A DNA stretch of 64,000 nucleotides from Bog-756 sp963730685 (GTDB lineage Bacteria > Actinomycetota > Acidimicrobiia > Acidimicrobiales > RAAP-2): contig CAVSSP010000004.1 in assembly GCA_963730685.1 (NCBI GenBank), forward strand, positions 806,001 to 870,000. Reading direction: 5' to 3'. A program made the translations under genes and the position numbers. Below the pieces are notes generated by a model that saw only the letters and a program-made list of their open reading frames with translations, did not search any database and was not told the DNA's origin. Positions 54,635 through 64,000 of the stretch are shown here, one piece after another; the first letter of the stretch is position 1, and each line of letters begins with the position of its first letter.

Positions 54635-55827
54635 GGCCGGCGCCTCGCGTGACGGCCACGGGCGCGGGTGCCGTCGCCGGGCGCCATCACCGGACCTGCC
54701 GCCGGACGTGCCACCGCCCGGGCCAGCCGCCGTCCGAGGTCGACCCGGTCGCGCACCATGCGGATCACGTGGCCGTCGGCCTCGAGTGTCCCGAGGATGA
54801 CCGGCCGGCCGCTGGCCAGCGCACGACCGATGGTGGCCATGGCCCGCTCTGCCGCCAGCCTCCGCCTCGGCCGGGTCGGGTGGGAGGACGACGTCGACGA
54901 CCACCGGATCGTCGGTGCGCCGCTCGGTCTCCCGGACCATCAGCGTGCCCGGTGTGCGAGGTGGCGGGCCAGTGCACCGAGTGCCGGGCGTCCCCGGCCC
55001 GGTAGGGGCGCACCCCCCGCGGCTCGCCGGCCGTGGCCGGCACCCACAGCGGGGCCTCTCCGGGCGCATGGTCCCCCTCGGTCTCGAGTCGGCCCGCTCT
55101 CACCCGTCCGGGGTGCCACGTGCAGGGGACGGGGGAGCGGCGACCTCGATCTCCCGTGCCCACCACAGGATGCCGAAGGGCGCACACGACGCCACCTCCA
55201 CCGTCACCGACTCGAGCATGCCCCGCCGGTCCGGGGTCACGGTCACCTCCACCCGGCGGGAACCGTGCGGCTGGGCCCTCGGCCCGGGCGGCCGGCCCCA
55301 CCGGGTACCGGGGGCGCACCCGGAGCGGGCCGTTGGCCTCCATCTCCAGCGTCACCGGTCGCCCGGCCTCGGCGTCGGACGGCGACCCGGTGCAGGTGAC
55401 CGCGGCCCGCCGGGCCGGGAAGGCCGGCATGACCAGACCGACGAGGAGCACGGCCGCCAACAGCGCCCCGAGGGCCTGGACCCAACCCGACCCGCTGGAG
55501 TGGGCCACGCCGGCCCAGGCCAGGACGGCCACCACGCTTCCGGCCACCGGACCGAGCCATGCCACCGGGTGGAGGCGGCTCCGGACCTTGGACCCCCCGG
55601 GAAGTCGCTCTGCGGCCGTCGCACGGCGGGGCCCGACAGCCTCCAGGACAGGGCGATGCCCGACAGCATGATCGCCAGGCCGACGGCGGCACCGAAGGGC
55701 ACCGCCCGTGGACCGAAGCGCGGCCCGGGCGACGACCACGCCGCCCACGCCGCCCACGACACCGACGACGACGGCCAGGCCCGTCCGCCAACCGGTTCGG
55801 CCGGTGGTCGGGATCCGGCTGGCTCAC
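54631..55827 (-). CDS. DUF58 protein (MoxR partner), several frameshifts
   Basis: About 398 residues. The start is GTG 55827, overlapping the MoxR stop (GTGA). Membrane helices are in VAVLAWAGVAHSSGSGWVQA and LLAAVLLVGLVMPAFPARRA. After frame changes the DUF58 core reads PHGSRRVEVTVTPDRRGMLE and GVRPYRAGDARHSVHWPATS, then TLMVRETERRTDDPVVVDVV. At least four changes are needed, near 55750, 55600, 55290 and 54850. It ends at 54631, overlapping the next gene. DUF58 proteins work with MoxR ATPases on membrane-complex assembly. The reconstruction is by motif only. Confidence 0.75.
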
Positions 55828-56817
55828 GTCGCCGGAACGGGTGCTTCGGCGATGATGCGGCCGACGAGTGCCGGGCCCTTCACCGCCGCTCCCCTCGGCG
55901 ACCAGCCGGTGGGCCAGGCAGGCCACGGCCACCGCCTGGATGTCCTGGGGCGTCACATAGGCCCTGGCGTTGAGCACGGCGTAGGCCTGGGCGGAGCGGA
56001 TGAGCGAGATGGCGGCCCGGGGGCTGGCCCCGAGGCGCACCGTGCCCGCCGTCCGGGTGGCCCGCACCAGCGATACGGCGTACTCGGCCACCGAGGTGAC
56101 CACCTGGACCAGGGTGGTGGCGTTGATGGCCCGCTCCCACTGGGCCGGATCGGCCACCGGCACCATGGTGTCGAGGGCGTACCGCCCGCCCTGGTGGAGC
56201 ACCAGGCGGGTCTCGACCTCGGCGTCGGGGTAGCCGATGGACGTGGACACGCCGAACCGGTCGAGCTGGCTCTCCACCAGCGGGTAGGTGCCGAGCTGGC
56301 CGATCGGGTTCTGCGTGCCGATCACCAGGTGGGGCCGCGGGAGCGGCCACGACTCGCCGTCGAGGGAGACCTGCTGTTCCTCCATGGCCTCGAGCAGCGC
56401 CGACTGGGTACGCGGCGGTGTCCGGTTGAGCTCGTCGAGCAGGACGACGTGGCCGAAGACGGGACCGGGCCGGAACTCCCATGTGGCGGTGTCGGGGGAG
56501 AAGACGGTGACCCCGGTGACGTCGGAGGGGAGCAGATCGGGATGGCCCTGGACCCGCGACAGCTGCACCCCCAGGGCGGTGGCCAGGGCCCGTGCCAGCA
56601 CCGTCTTGCCCACGCCGGGCACGTCCTCGATGAGGAGGTGGTTGCCCGACAGGGCGGCCACGACGGCGAAGGTCACCGCCCTCGGCGTGCCCAAGAGCAC
56701 GCCCGACAGGGCGTGGTGGAGGGTTCTCGACAGGGCCACCGCCTCGTCGATGGACGGGCGCGCCGCCTCGAGGGGCACCGCCGGCTCGGCTCCGACCGTC
56801 CCGATGTCCGTGCTCAT
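55824..56817 (-). CDS. moxR: MoxR-family AAA ATPase, one frameshift at the end
   Basis: About 330 residues. Walker A VPGVGKT (residues 66-72) in LLIEDVPGVGKTVLARALAT, Walker B VVLLDELNRTPPRTQSALLE and sensor-type NPIGQLGTYPLVESQLDRFG are intact. A one-base change at a GGGG run near 55890 restores the normal end AAVKGPALVGRIIAEAPVPA. ATG 56817. First gene of the operon with DUF58 and transglutaminase; it probably acts as a chaperone for them or their substrate. Confidence 0.88.
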
Positions 56818-57007
56818 CCGATCCCCTGATTTCCCTGCATGTGCCCCTTGCATCGGCTCGTGATCGCCGAGCGTGGCGTCCCACCCACCCTAGGCGTTAC
56901 CAGGGCTGTTCTTCAATGGTCGGCCCGGCTCGGGGCCCATCCGGGACCGGCCCGCCCGGGTGTCGTGCCAGCCACCGGCGGTGCGTGGGGCCGGGCGTGG
57001 CGGTCGG

Positions 57008-58479
57008 TCAGAAGTCGAGGGCCGACAGCTCGGGGATGGTGCCCTCGGAGCGGGCCCGGGCCTCGAGCCACCGCTGGCGCTGGTGGTCGCGTGCGGTCGT
57101 CGCCGATGGCCGGCTCGACCACCCGGCACGGTGCCCACGCCGCACCGACCTCGTCCTCGTCGGCCCAGGTGCCCACGGCCATGCCGGCCAGGTAGGCCGC
57201 TCCCAGGGTGGTGGCCTCGGCGACCGGGGCGATCTCGACCGACCGGCCGCAGGCGTCGGCCAGGGCCTGGGTGAACACCGCGTTGGCCGACATGCCCCCG
57301 TCGACCCGGAGGGACCCGATGGGCAGGCCCGAGTCGGACGCAGCCGCCTCGACGAGGTCGGCTCCCCGGTGGGCCACACCTTCGAGCACGGCGCGCACCA
57401 GCTCGGGCCGTCCGCTCCCGCGGGTGAGCCCCACGAAAGTGCCTCGGGCACCGAAGTCCCAGACGGGCGTGCCCAGCCCCAGCAGGGCGGGCACGAACCA
57501 GACGTCCCCGGTGTCGTCGCAGCGCGCCGCCACCTCGTCCGACTCGGCGGCGGAGTCGATGATGGCCAGGTCGTCGCGCAACCATTCCACGCAGGTGCCG
57601 GCGGACAGCATGATGGCTTCGACCCCCCAGGTGACGACACCGCCCCGCCGCCAGGCGATGATGGGGATGGTGCCGGCCGGACCCCGGGCCGCCTGGTCCG
57701 GGCGCGTCGGGCCCGACGCACTGGTCGAGCATGCCTCCGGTGCCGAAGGTGGCCTTGGCCAGACCGGGCCGGGTGCAGCCCTGGCCGATGAGCGACGCCT
57801 GCTGGTCCCCGGCCATGCCGGCCAGCACCGGGCTGCCGTCCAGGATGTCGGCATGCCCCATGGCGCCCGAGGAGTCGACGATGGAAGGAAGGACGGCGTC
57901 GGGGATGCGGAGGTGCTCCAGGATCTCGGGGCTCCATCCCGAACCGTCGGCATAGGTGAGCCCGGTCACGCCGGCGTTGGAGGCGTCGGTGATGTGGAGT
58001 CGCCCCGCCGACAGCGTCCACGCCACCCAGGTGTCCACCGTGCCGAACGCCAGCTCGCCGCGTTCGGACCGGGCGCGGTCGGGGTCGGCCAGGTCGAGCA
58101 GCGCCGCCAGCTTGGTGGCCGAGGCGTTCGGCGCCACCCGGATCCCCTTGGCCTGGAGCTCGAGGCAGGTGCCCACCGTGCGGAGGTCCTGCCAGCCCAG
58201 GCCCGGCGCCACCGGCTCCCCCGTGCGGCGGTCCCACACGATGGTCGACGCCCGCTGGTTGGCGATGCCCACCGCCTCCACCGGGCCCGCCTCGGCCAGC
58301 GTGGCCGTTGCCACCGATGTCACGGCCTCGGCCATGGCCCGGGCGTCGAACTCGACCAGGCCCGGGAACGGGGTGTCGGGGAGCACCGGTATGTGGTGGA
58401 TGTGCTCGACGGTGCCGTCGGGCCTCACCACCGCCCCGCGGACCCCCGAGGTCCCGACATCGACCACCAGGACGCTCAC
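57008..58479 (-). CDS. FGGY carbohydrate kinase (glycerol kinase-like), frameshifted
   Basis: About 490 residues. It starts at GTG 58479 (SVLVVDVGTSGVRGAVVRPD, the ATP-site beta-hairpin). FGGY motifs follow: VEAVGIANQRASTIVWDRRT, FGTVDTWVAWTLSAG and MAGDQQASLIGQGCTRPGLA; after a change near 57700, GVEAIMLSAGTCVEWLRDDL and SLRVDGGMSANAVFTQALAD, and after one near 57110, the tail LEARARSEGTIPELSALDF. The glycerol context (glpD and an AGPS-like oxidase) makes glycerol the favoured substrate, but some divergence at the substrate region means another polyol is possible. Confidence 0.82.
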
Positions 58480-59965
58480 GGCCAGGGCACCTCCCCGAAC
58501 GGGCTGTCCAGGCCGAGCTTGCCCGGATTGAGGATGCCACGGGGGTCGAGCGCGTCCTTGACGGCCGCCAGGACGTCGAAGCCGGACCCGAGCGCCGGGC
58601 GGAGGAACCGGGCCCGGTTGAGGCCGATGCCGTGGTGGTGGCTGATGGCCCCGCCGGCGGCCATGGTGGCCCTGGTGACCTCGTCCCAGGCCCGCCGGTA
58701 GTACGCCGCCGCCCAGGCCCCGGTCGGAGGTGTCGCGCGCCGTCGGGCGGCCGGCCGGCGAAGGTGAAGTACAGGCAGGCGCCGTCGGTGTAGGCGTGGC
58801 TCTGGTGGGAGGAGGCGACCAGGGTGCCCTCGACCCCGCCGAGCGCGCCGAGCACGGCGTCGTAGAGGCCGGGAAGCGCACTCCAGCGGGCCGACGACCT
58901 CCACGGTGTCGACCACGATGCCGGCCCGCCACAGGGGGGCCAGGGCGGAGACGTCGTTGCGATGGGCGAGCCACCGGTCGACGAGTCCGTCGTCGTCCAG
59001 CCGCCCCGCCTCCGCGGCACTCGGCGTCGACCACCGCCAGGGTGGCATCGACGATGCCGGGGTCGGCCTCGTCCAGCACGATCAGGACGTTGGTGTCGGG
59101 GAGGTCGAAGGACCGGGCCGACTCGGTGGCGTCGTAGAGGCGGAGGACGGCCGGGGTGGCCCCGCGACGGAGGATGCGCCGGCAGGCGTCGAGGCCGGCC
59201 GCGAACGAGGTGAACCCGAAGGCCCGCCGACCCTCGCCGGTCGGGAGCGGGTGGACCCGGAACCGTCCCTCGGTGATGACGCCGAGGGTGCCCTCGCTGC
59301 CGACGAACAGTTGGGTCAGGTCGGGGCCGGTGGCCGAACGCGGGGCGTGGCCGCCGGTCCTCACCACCCGGCCGTCGGCCAGCACCACCTCGAGCCCGAT
59401 GACCATGTCCTCGATCTTCCCGTACCGGTTGGAGTACTGGCCCGCGCCGCGGCAGGCCAGCCAGCCCCCGACGGTAGAGAGGTCCATCGACTGGGGCCAG
59501 TGCCCCAGGGTGAGCTGGTGGTCCCCCCGCAGGCCGGACTCGACGTCGGGCCCGAAGGTACCGGCCCGCAGGTCGGCCACCAGCGAGGCCGGATCGACGT
59601 CCCCGATGCCGGACAGCCCGCACATGTCGAGGGCGACCCCTCCGTGGAGCGGGACCGAGGCGCCGCACACGCCGCTGCGGCCCCCGGCTGCCGTCACCGG
59701 GAACCCGCTCGTCGTGGCACAGGGCCAGCACCGCGGCCACCTGGGCGGTGTCGGTGGGCCGGGCGATGACGGCCGGGCGGGACGGGACCTCGCCGCGGGT
59801 GGCCCACCCGATGGCCAGCGGCCACCAGTCCCGACCGGCCTCGGCCCGCTCGTCGTCGAGGTCGGACACCTCGGCGCACGCCCCGGCCAGCCGCCGGCGG
59901 AAGCCGTCGTCGACGGCTGGCCGGCTACCTCCCAGGTGGTCGACGACACCGTCCGGCTGCGGCAT
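58476..59965 (-). CDS. FAD-binding oxidase, alkylglycerone-phosphate-synthase-like, frameshifted
   Basis: About 497 residues. Start ATG 59965. PVTAAGGRSGVCGASVPLHG is the PP-loop of FAD_binding_4 after a shift near 59700. STVGGWLACRGAGQYSNRYG and FVGSEGTLGVITEGRFRVHP complete the FAD domain. Later pieces (RNDVSALAPLWRAGIVVDTV, LYFTFAGRPPDGAR, GGAISHHHGIGLNRARFLRP and LDPRGILNPGKLG) give the C-terminal domain with the ligand His cluster, in up to four further frames. AGPS-like enzymes form ether bonds on dihydroxyacetone phosphate; whether this one does is unknown. The stop overlaps the kinase start. Confidence 0.78.
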
Positions 59966-59992
59966 CGATCGGAGTCACCGGGGTGGGTCGGG

Positions 59993-61768
59993 TCATCCGG
60001 CCTCCGTCGTGGTGTGGGCCGTGGGGACCGTGCTCCCGGTGGGCACCGACGGCGCGTCGGGATCGAGCCCGGCCGTGGTGAGCTCGTGGCGGACCCGCGC
60101 CGCGTACGCCGCGGCCTCCGCCGCCATCCGCCCGGCGTCCCAGCCCAGGTCCGGTCCGATCAGCGCGGCCACGTCGGCTGCCGACCGCGCCGCGGCCCGG
60201 GCGTCGCGGAGGGACGCCCGGGTGCGGCGGTCGAGGACGTCGGCCACCGTGGTGGCCATCTCCGCCCGCACGGCGTAGAGGGCCTCGGCCCGGAGGTAGT
60301 CCAGCCCGTCCACCAGCGGTTCGAGCAGGGCCGGTCGGGTGCCGACCAGCGCCAGCACGTCCGGGGTCTCCGACCCGTAACGACCGGCCAGATGGGCGGC
60401 GATCCTGGCCGCCCGGTCGGCCTCGGACCGCCCGCGCCGGCCGGCCCCCGGCCTGCGCCGGCGCGTGGACGCCGCCACCGGCCCCCCGCAGGCGCAGGTC
60501 CTTGGTCACGCACCGCAGGGAGCGCCTCCCAAGGGACGACGCCACCGCGTCCACGGTGTCCTCGGCCATCTTCCGGTAGGTCGTGAGCTTGCCGCCGGTG
60601 ACGGTGACCATCCCGCCCTTCGAGGTCCGGACGGTATGCCGGCGCGACAGGTCGGCGGTCCGCTCGCTGGGGGCGTGTCGGCCCTCGACCGGGGCCAGCA
60701 GCGGACGCAGCCCGCTCCAGATGCCGGTGATGTCGCCCCGGCCGATGGGCGCGGTACTGATGGCGTTGGCCGCCGACAGGATGTAGTCGACGTCGTCGGG
60801 CAGGCAGCTCGGATCGTCGAGCGGCCCGTCCCACGCCGTATCGGTGGTCCCGAGGTAGACCTGGTCCCCCCACGACACCACGAAGATGGAGCGGTGGTCC
60901 TCCCGGACCGGGATCACCGCGGCGATGTCGCACGGGAAGACGTGCTCGTGGAACGGTGATGTGGATCCCCTTGGCCGGGCGGATGGAGTGGGGGTCGTGA
61001 TGCTCCTCCAGCGCCCGGACCCGGTCCGACCAGACTCCGGCGGCGTTGACCACCACCGAGGCGCGGATCTCGAAGGGGAGGCCACCGACCGGGCGCGACC
61101 CTGGCCCCCGAGACGGTGCCGTCGGGTCTGGTGACCAGGTCGGTCACGGGCGCATGGTTGGCTGCCACCGCGCCGTGGTCGAGGACCGCGGTCCGGAGGA
61201 CGGCCAGGGTGAGCCGGGCGTCGTCGGCCCGCGCATCCCAGTAGAGGAAGCCGGCGGCCAGCCGGTCGGCCCGGAGGTTGGGCATGTGGTCGAGCGCCTG
61301 GGCCCTCGACACCTTCTCGTGCCGGCGACCGATGCGCATGCCACCGGTCAGGTCGTAGAGCCACAGGGCGGTCCGGTAGACGCGGGCCACGCCCCGGTTG
61401 ACCACGCCCTCCTTCCCGAACAGGGGGATGAGGAAGGGGAGCGGGGACACCAGATGGGGGGCGTTGTCGAGCAGTCGCTGGCGCTCGGCCAGGTTCTCGT
61501 AGACCAGGCGGTACTCCCGCTGCTGGAGGTAGCGGAGGCCCCCGTGGATCAGCTTGGACGACTTCGACGACGTCCCCGAGGCGAAGTCGTCCATCTCCAC
61601 CAGCGCCGTCCGCAGGCCCCGGCTGGCGGCGTCCAGCGCCACGCCCGCCCCGGTGATGCCACCCCCGACGACGAGCACGTCGAACGGTTCGGCGGCCAGG
61701 CGGCCGAGCGCGTCGTCCCGGTCGAACCGGCCCTTGACCGGGTCGGCGACGCGGTCGGGATCCGGCAT
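59993..61768 (-). CDS. glpD: Aerobic glycerol-3-phosphate dehydrogenase, frameshifted
   Basis: About 590 residues. FDVLVVGGGITGAGVALDAA is the FAD site (residues 29-48), SSKLIHGGLRYLQQREYRLV a GlpD signature, VGDGTT-type regions follow, and after shifts near 61090 and 60950 VVVNAAGVWSDRVRALEEHH, FVVSWGDQVYLGTTDTAWDG and SKGGMVTVTGGKLTTYRKMA. A last shift near 60480 leads to the C-terminal cap (LDRRTRASLRDARAAARSAA). It oxidises glycerol-3-phosphate to DHAP at the membrane, feeding electrons to quinone. Start ATG 61768. Confidence 0.88.
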
Positions 61769-61853
61769 GGCCAAAGCCTGCCACAGGTCGGACAGGGCCC
61801 CGGCCGGACCGGCGCCACCGGCGCGGCCGTCCGCGCCCCGTCCCGCCACTTCT

Positions 61854-61880
61854 ACAATCATTGTTGAAGAACAATCATTG
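61854..61880. promoter_or_regulatory. Double PerR/Fur-type box
   Basis: ACAAT-C-ATTGT is a perfect dyad at 61854-61864; a second copy ACAAT-C-ATTGG follows at 61871-61881 with 17 bases between starts. They lie between glpD and the regulator gene, 19 bases before its ATG, so the regulator is probably autoregulated and may also control glpD. Confidence 0.65.
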
Positions 61881-61898
61881 GTGATACCGTGGACCACC

Positions 61899-62357
61899 AT
61901 GAGGACACCGGAGGAGCTCACCGAAGTGTTCCGGTCCAGTGGCCGCAAGGTCACGGCCCAGCGCCAGTGCATCTTCCGTGTCCTCCAGGGGAACGTGACC
62001 CACCCGTCGGCCGAGGCGGTGCACGCCATGGTCAGCCGCGAGATGGAGACCGTCTCGCTGAAGACGGTGTACCAGACCCTCCACGATCTGGCCGAGCTCG
62101 AGGAGATCGCCCCGCTCGACGTGGGGACGGGCATGACCCGCTTCGATCCCAACGTGGACCATCCCCATCACCACCTGGTGTGCCGGCAGTGCGGCAGCGT
62201 CCGTGACCTCCTCACCCCCTTCCCCGAGCTGCAGATCCCCGAGGGCGCCGAGCTCGGGTACGAGGTGGGCTCGGCGGAGATCGTCTTCCGGGGCCTGTGC
62301 CCCGAGTGCCAGGCGCCGAAGCGGTCCCGCCGCCCGGCCGCCACGGCCGGCCACTAG
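61899..62357 (+). CDS. perR: PerR-type Fur-family regulator
   Basis: 152 residues. Winged-helix region FRSSGRKVTAQRQCIFRVLQ and VSLKTVYQTLHDLAELEEIA. Structural zinc: Cys95, 98, 134 and 137 (CRQC, CPEC). The regulatory metal site has His35 (THPSAE), Asp83 in RFD (an Asp where Fur has Glu, so PerR-like), His90/92 and Asp103. This predicts peroxide sensing with Fe or Mn; it is not tested. ATG 61899. It is followed by rubrerythrin, a standard PerR target. Confidence 0.8.
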   Translation: MRTPEELTEVFRSSGRKVTAQRQCIFRVLQGNVTHPSAEAVHAMVSREMETVSLKTVYQTLHDLAELEEIAPLDVGTGMTRFDPNVDHPHHHLVCRQCGSVRDLLTPFPELQIPEGAELGYEVGSAEIVFRGLCPECQAPKRSRRPAATAGH

Positions 62358-62434
62358 GTGTCCCGGCGGCCCGAGCTCATCACCAACCAACTCGTGGAAT
62401 CGTCCACGACCGTCACACCCAGGAAAGGAACACC

Positions 62435-62854
62435 GTGCCAGCACTGAAAGACAGCAAGACGGAGGGAAACCTCAAAGAGGCGTTCGCCGGAGAGAGCCAG
62501 GCCAATCGCCGCTACCTGTACTTCGCCCAGAAGGCGGACGTCGAGGGCTACCCCGACGTCGCCGCCCTGTTCCGCTCGGTCGCCGAGGGGGAGACCGGTC
62601 ACGCCTTCGGTCACTTCGATTTCCTGAAGGAGGTCGGTGACCCCGTCACCGGCGTGCCGGTGGGCCCGACCGAGGACAACCTGAAGTCCGCCGTCGAGGG
62701 CGAGACCTACGAGTACTCGGAGATGTACCCGGGATTCGCCCGCACGGCGCGGGACGAAGGGTTCGACGAGATCGCCGAATGGTTCGAGACCCTGGCCCGG
62801 GCGGAGAAGAGCCACGCCGGCCGCTTCACCGAGGGGCTGGCCTCGGTCGCCTGA
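62435..62854 (+). CDS. rbr: Rubrerythrin
   Basis: 139 residues, four-helix diiron domain only: GNLKEAFAGESQANRRYLYF, EGETGHAFGHFDFLKEVGDP, EGETYEYSEMYPGFARTARD and FETLARAEKSHAGRFTEGLA. The Glu and His ligands for two irons are present; the C-terminal rubredoxin domain is absent, so another electron donor is needed. It reduces peroxide. GTG 62435 with AAGGAA upstream. Between PerR and a strong hairpin. Confidence 0.9.
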   Translation: MPALKDSKTEGNLKEAFAGESQANRRYLYFAQKADVEGYPDVAALFRSVAEGETGHAFGHFDFLKEVGDPVTGVPVGPTEDNLKSAVEGETYEYSEMYPGFARTARDEGFDEIAEWFETLARAEKSHAGRFTEGLASVA

Positions 62855-62892
62855 TCCGACGGGTCGGCGCCCTCACGGGGCGCCCCTGCGTC

Positions 62893-62926
62893 CGGCCGGC
62901 CCCGGGGATCGACCCGGGGCCGGCCG
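62893..62926 (+). terminator. Strong hairpin after rubrerythrin
   Basis: Perfect 14-bp stem, CGGCCGGCCCCGGG at 62893-62906 pairing with 62913-62926, loop GATCGA. No T run. Probable terminator before DUF3501. Confidence 0.65.
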
Positions 62927-63011
62927 TTGCGCTCACCGACCACGACGCACGGCGGCGCGGGACCGACCATGGTTCCCGTCGAGCCGTACGGAGGCCCGAG
63001 GAGGGCAGCCC

Positions 63012-63629
63012 ATGACCGCGACACGACCGCTCACGCTCGACGACATCGCCGATCAGCGCGCCTACGAGCGCGAACGGGACGAGTTCCGCTCCCAGGTGAT
63101 CGCCGTGAAGAAGCTGCGGAGGATCAGCATCGGTCCGGTCGTGACGGTGACCTTCGAGAGCCGGATGACCATGCGGTTCCAGGTGCAGGAGATGGCCCGG
63201 GCCGAGCGGATGGTGTCCGACCAGCAGATCCAGCACGAGCTCGACGTCTACAACCGCCTACTGCCGGCACCGGCGGAGCTGTCGGCCACGCTGTTCCTCG
63301 AGCTCACCACCGAGGCCGAGCTTCGGACCTGGCTCCCCCGCCTGGTCGGGATCGAGCGCTCGTGCGAGTTCCGGATCGGGTCGGGCGACCTGGTCGAGGT
63401 GGTCCCCTCCACCCCCGATCAGGAGCACGAGGCCCAGCTGACCCGGGAGACCACCACCTCGGCCGTGCACTACGTGCGCTTCCACTTCACCGAGGCACAG
63501 GTGGCCGCCTTCTCCTCCCAGCCGGTGGCCCTGGCCGTCAACCATCCCGAGTACCCCGACGGCCTGCCCGGGACGTCCCTGGGCGATGCCACCCGGGGGG
63601 AGCTCGCCGGCGACCTCGCCGGAGAGTAA
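63012..63629 (+). CDS. DUF3501 protein
   Basis: 205 residues: LTLDDIADQRAYERERDEFR, RRISIGPVVTVTFESRMTMR and FQVQEMARAERMVSDQQIQH, the DUF3501 start. The end HYVRFHFTEAQVAAFSSQPV and AVNHPEYPDGLPGTSLGDAT is a typical closing. This family commonly neighbours rubrerythrin and an Fe-S oxidoreductase; the oxidoreductase is not seen here. Role in peroxide defence is inferred by context. ATG 63012. Confidence 0.85.
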   Translation: MTATRPLTLDDIADQRAYERERDEFRSQVIAVKKLRRISIGPVVTVTFESRMTMRFQVQEMARAERMVSDQQIQHELDVYNRLLPAPAELSATLFLELTTEAELRTWLPRLVGIERSCEFRIGSGDLVEVVPSTPDQEHEAQLTRETTTSAVHYVRFHFTEAQVAAFSSQPVALAVNHPEYPDGLPGTSLGDATRGELAGDLAGE

Positions 63630-63653
63630 CCACGCCTCGTCGGTCAGGAGCGC

Positions 63654-64000
63654 TCAGCGACCCTCGAAATGCGGAGGTCGTCGCGACAGCGAGGCGTCGA
63701 TCCCCTCGGCGAAGTCCCGGGTCTCCATCAGACGGAGCTGCTGGTGCCCTTCGTCGGCCACGGCGGCGACGAACCGGGCCACCAGCTCGGCCCGTTGGGT
63801 GGCGCGGATCGACTGGACGGCCAGGGGGGCCGACCGGGCGATCTCGTCGGCCAGCACGTGCGCACCGGTTCGGGGGTCCTCGGCCAAGCGGTCGCACAGC
63901 CCGATGCGGAGCGCCTCGTCCCCGTCGATGCGGCGCCCGGTGGTCAACAGCTCGAGGGCGTGCTGGTGACCGACGGCCCGGGGGAGCGTGACCGACAGGC
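63654..64000 (-). CDS. Enoyl-CoA hydratase/isomerase family protein (partial)
   Basis: C-terminal 115 residues of a crotonase-fold enzyme: SVTLPRAVGHQHALELLTTG, RRIDGDEALRIGLCDRLAED and QSIRATQRAELVARFVAAVA, then SLSRRPPHFEGR. The oxyanion and catalytic Glu regions lie beyond the window. It may serve fatty-acid or aromatic-acid breakdown. It ends 25 bases from the DUF3501 stop, convergent. Confidence 0.85.
   Translation of the reverse strand, partial: LSVTLPRAVGHQHALELLTTGRRIDGDEALRIGLCDRLAEDPRTGAHVLADEIARSAPLAVQSIRATQRAELVARFVAAVADEGHQQLRLMETRDFAEGIDASLSRRPPHFEGR

Noticed and set aside
56890..59949. A 1019-codon open frame on the minus strand
   Set aside because: It is a chimera of shifted AGPS-like and FGGY frames; domain motifs change frame several times, so it is not one protein.

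Overview
This is a very GC-rich (about 70 percent by eye) chromosomal segment of an actinobacterium. A WhiB iron-sulphur regulator, class A RNase P RNA, a zinc-ribbon/histidine-phosphatase pair like mycobacterial Rv2229c/Rv2228c, a MoxR-DUF58-transglutaminase operon, an Rv1264-type adenylate cyclase and a PerR-rubrerythrin-DUF3501 cluster all point that way. An uncultured Acidimicrobiia-like lineage is my best guess, but no marker here proves it. Many otherwise convincing genes need one to four single-base frame corrections. These corrections concentrate in 1.6-9.3 kb and 52-62 kb, which looks more like consensus indels than gene decay.

Layout. 0-6 kb: a secreted fibronectin/pentapeptide protein, then an exopolysaccharide-type set (polyprenyl glycosylphosphotransferase, GT4 glycosyltransferase, low-molecular-weight tyrosine phosphatase, sugar-type epimerase). 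6.3-10.8 kb: whiB, a NUDIX hydrolase, zinc-ribbon protein and histidine phosphatase, a TetR regulator, a zinc dehydrogenase and a small helix-turn-helix-like protein. 10.9-13.0 kb: an export cassette of a SipW-type signal peptidase, a TasA/camelysin-like protein and a second secreted protein, with tandem TTGCGCAA palindromes upstream and hairpins inside. 13-24.7 kb: Ohr/OsmC, an APC permease, adenylate cyclase overlapping a GNAT, a Tat-type esterase, a large GT-C-like membrane protein, a HAD phosphatase and small stress or cyclase-like proteins. 24.8-45.5 kb: an accessory-looking stretch of VOC, SRPBCC, metallo-beta-lactamase and TetR genes and a beta-propeller lipoprotein, with several gene remnants (alpha/beta hydrolase, ABC transporter, ABM domain, quinone oxidoreductase), a 21-bp tandem repeat and an ArsR-SRPBCC operon with a clear double operator.

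45.7-48.7 kb: rnpB (minus strand), then xseA-xseB for exonuclease VII. 48.7-52.5 kb: an acyl-CoA ligase, a metallo-beta-lactamase hydrolase and a ferredoxin reductase. 52.5-56.8 kb: the MoxR-DUF58-transglutaminase operon with GTGA overlaps. 57-61.8 kb: a glycerol cluster of glpD, an AGPS-like FAD oxidase and an FGGY kinase. 61.85-63.6 kb: a PerR-type regulator under two ACAAT-N-ATTG dyads, then rubrerythrin, a strong hairpin and DUF3501, reading as a peroxide-defence unit. The window ends inside an enoyl-CoA hydratase gene.

No CRISPR array, insertion sequence, prophage or tRNA gene was recognised.
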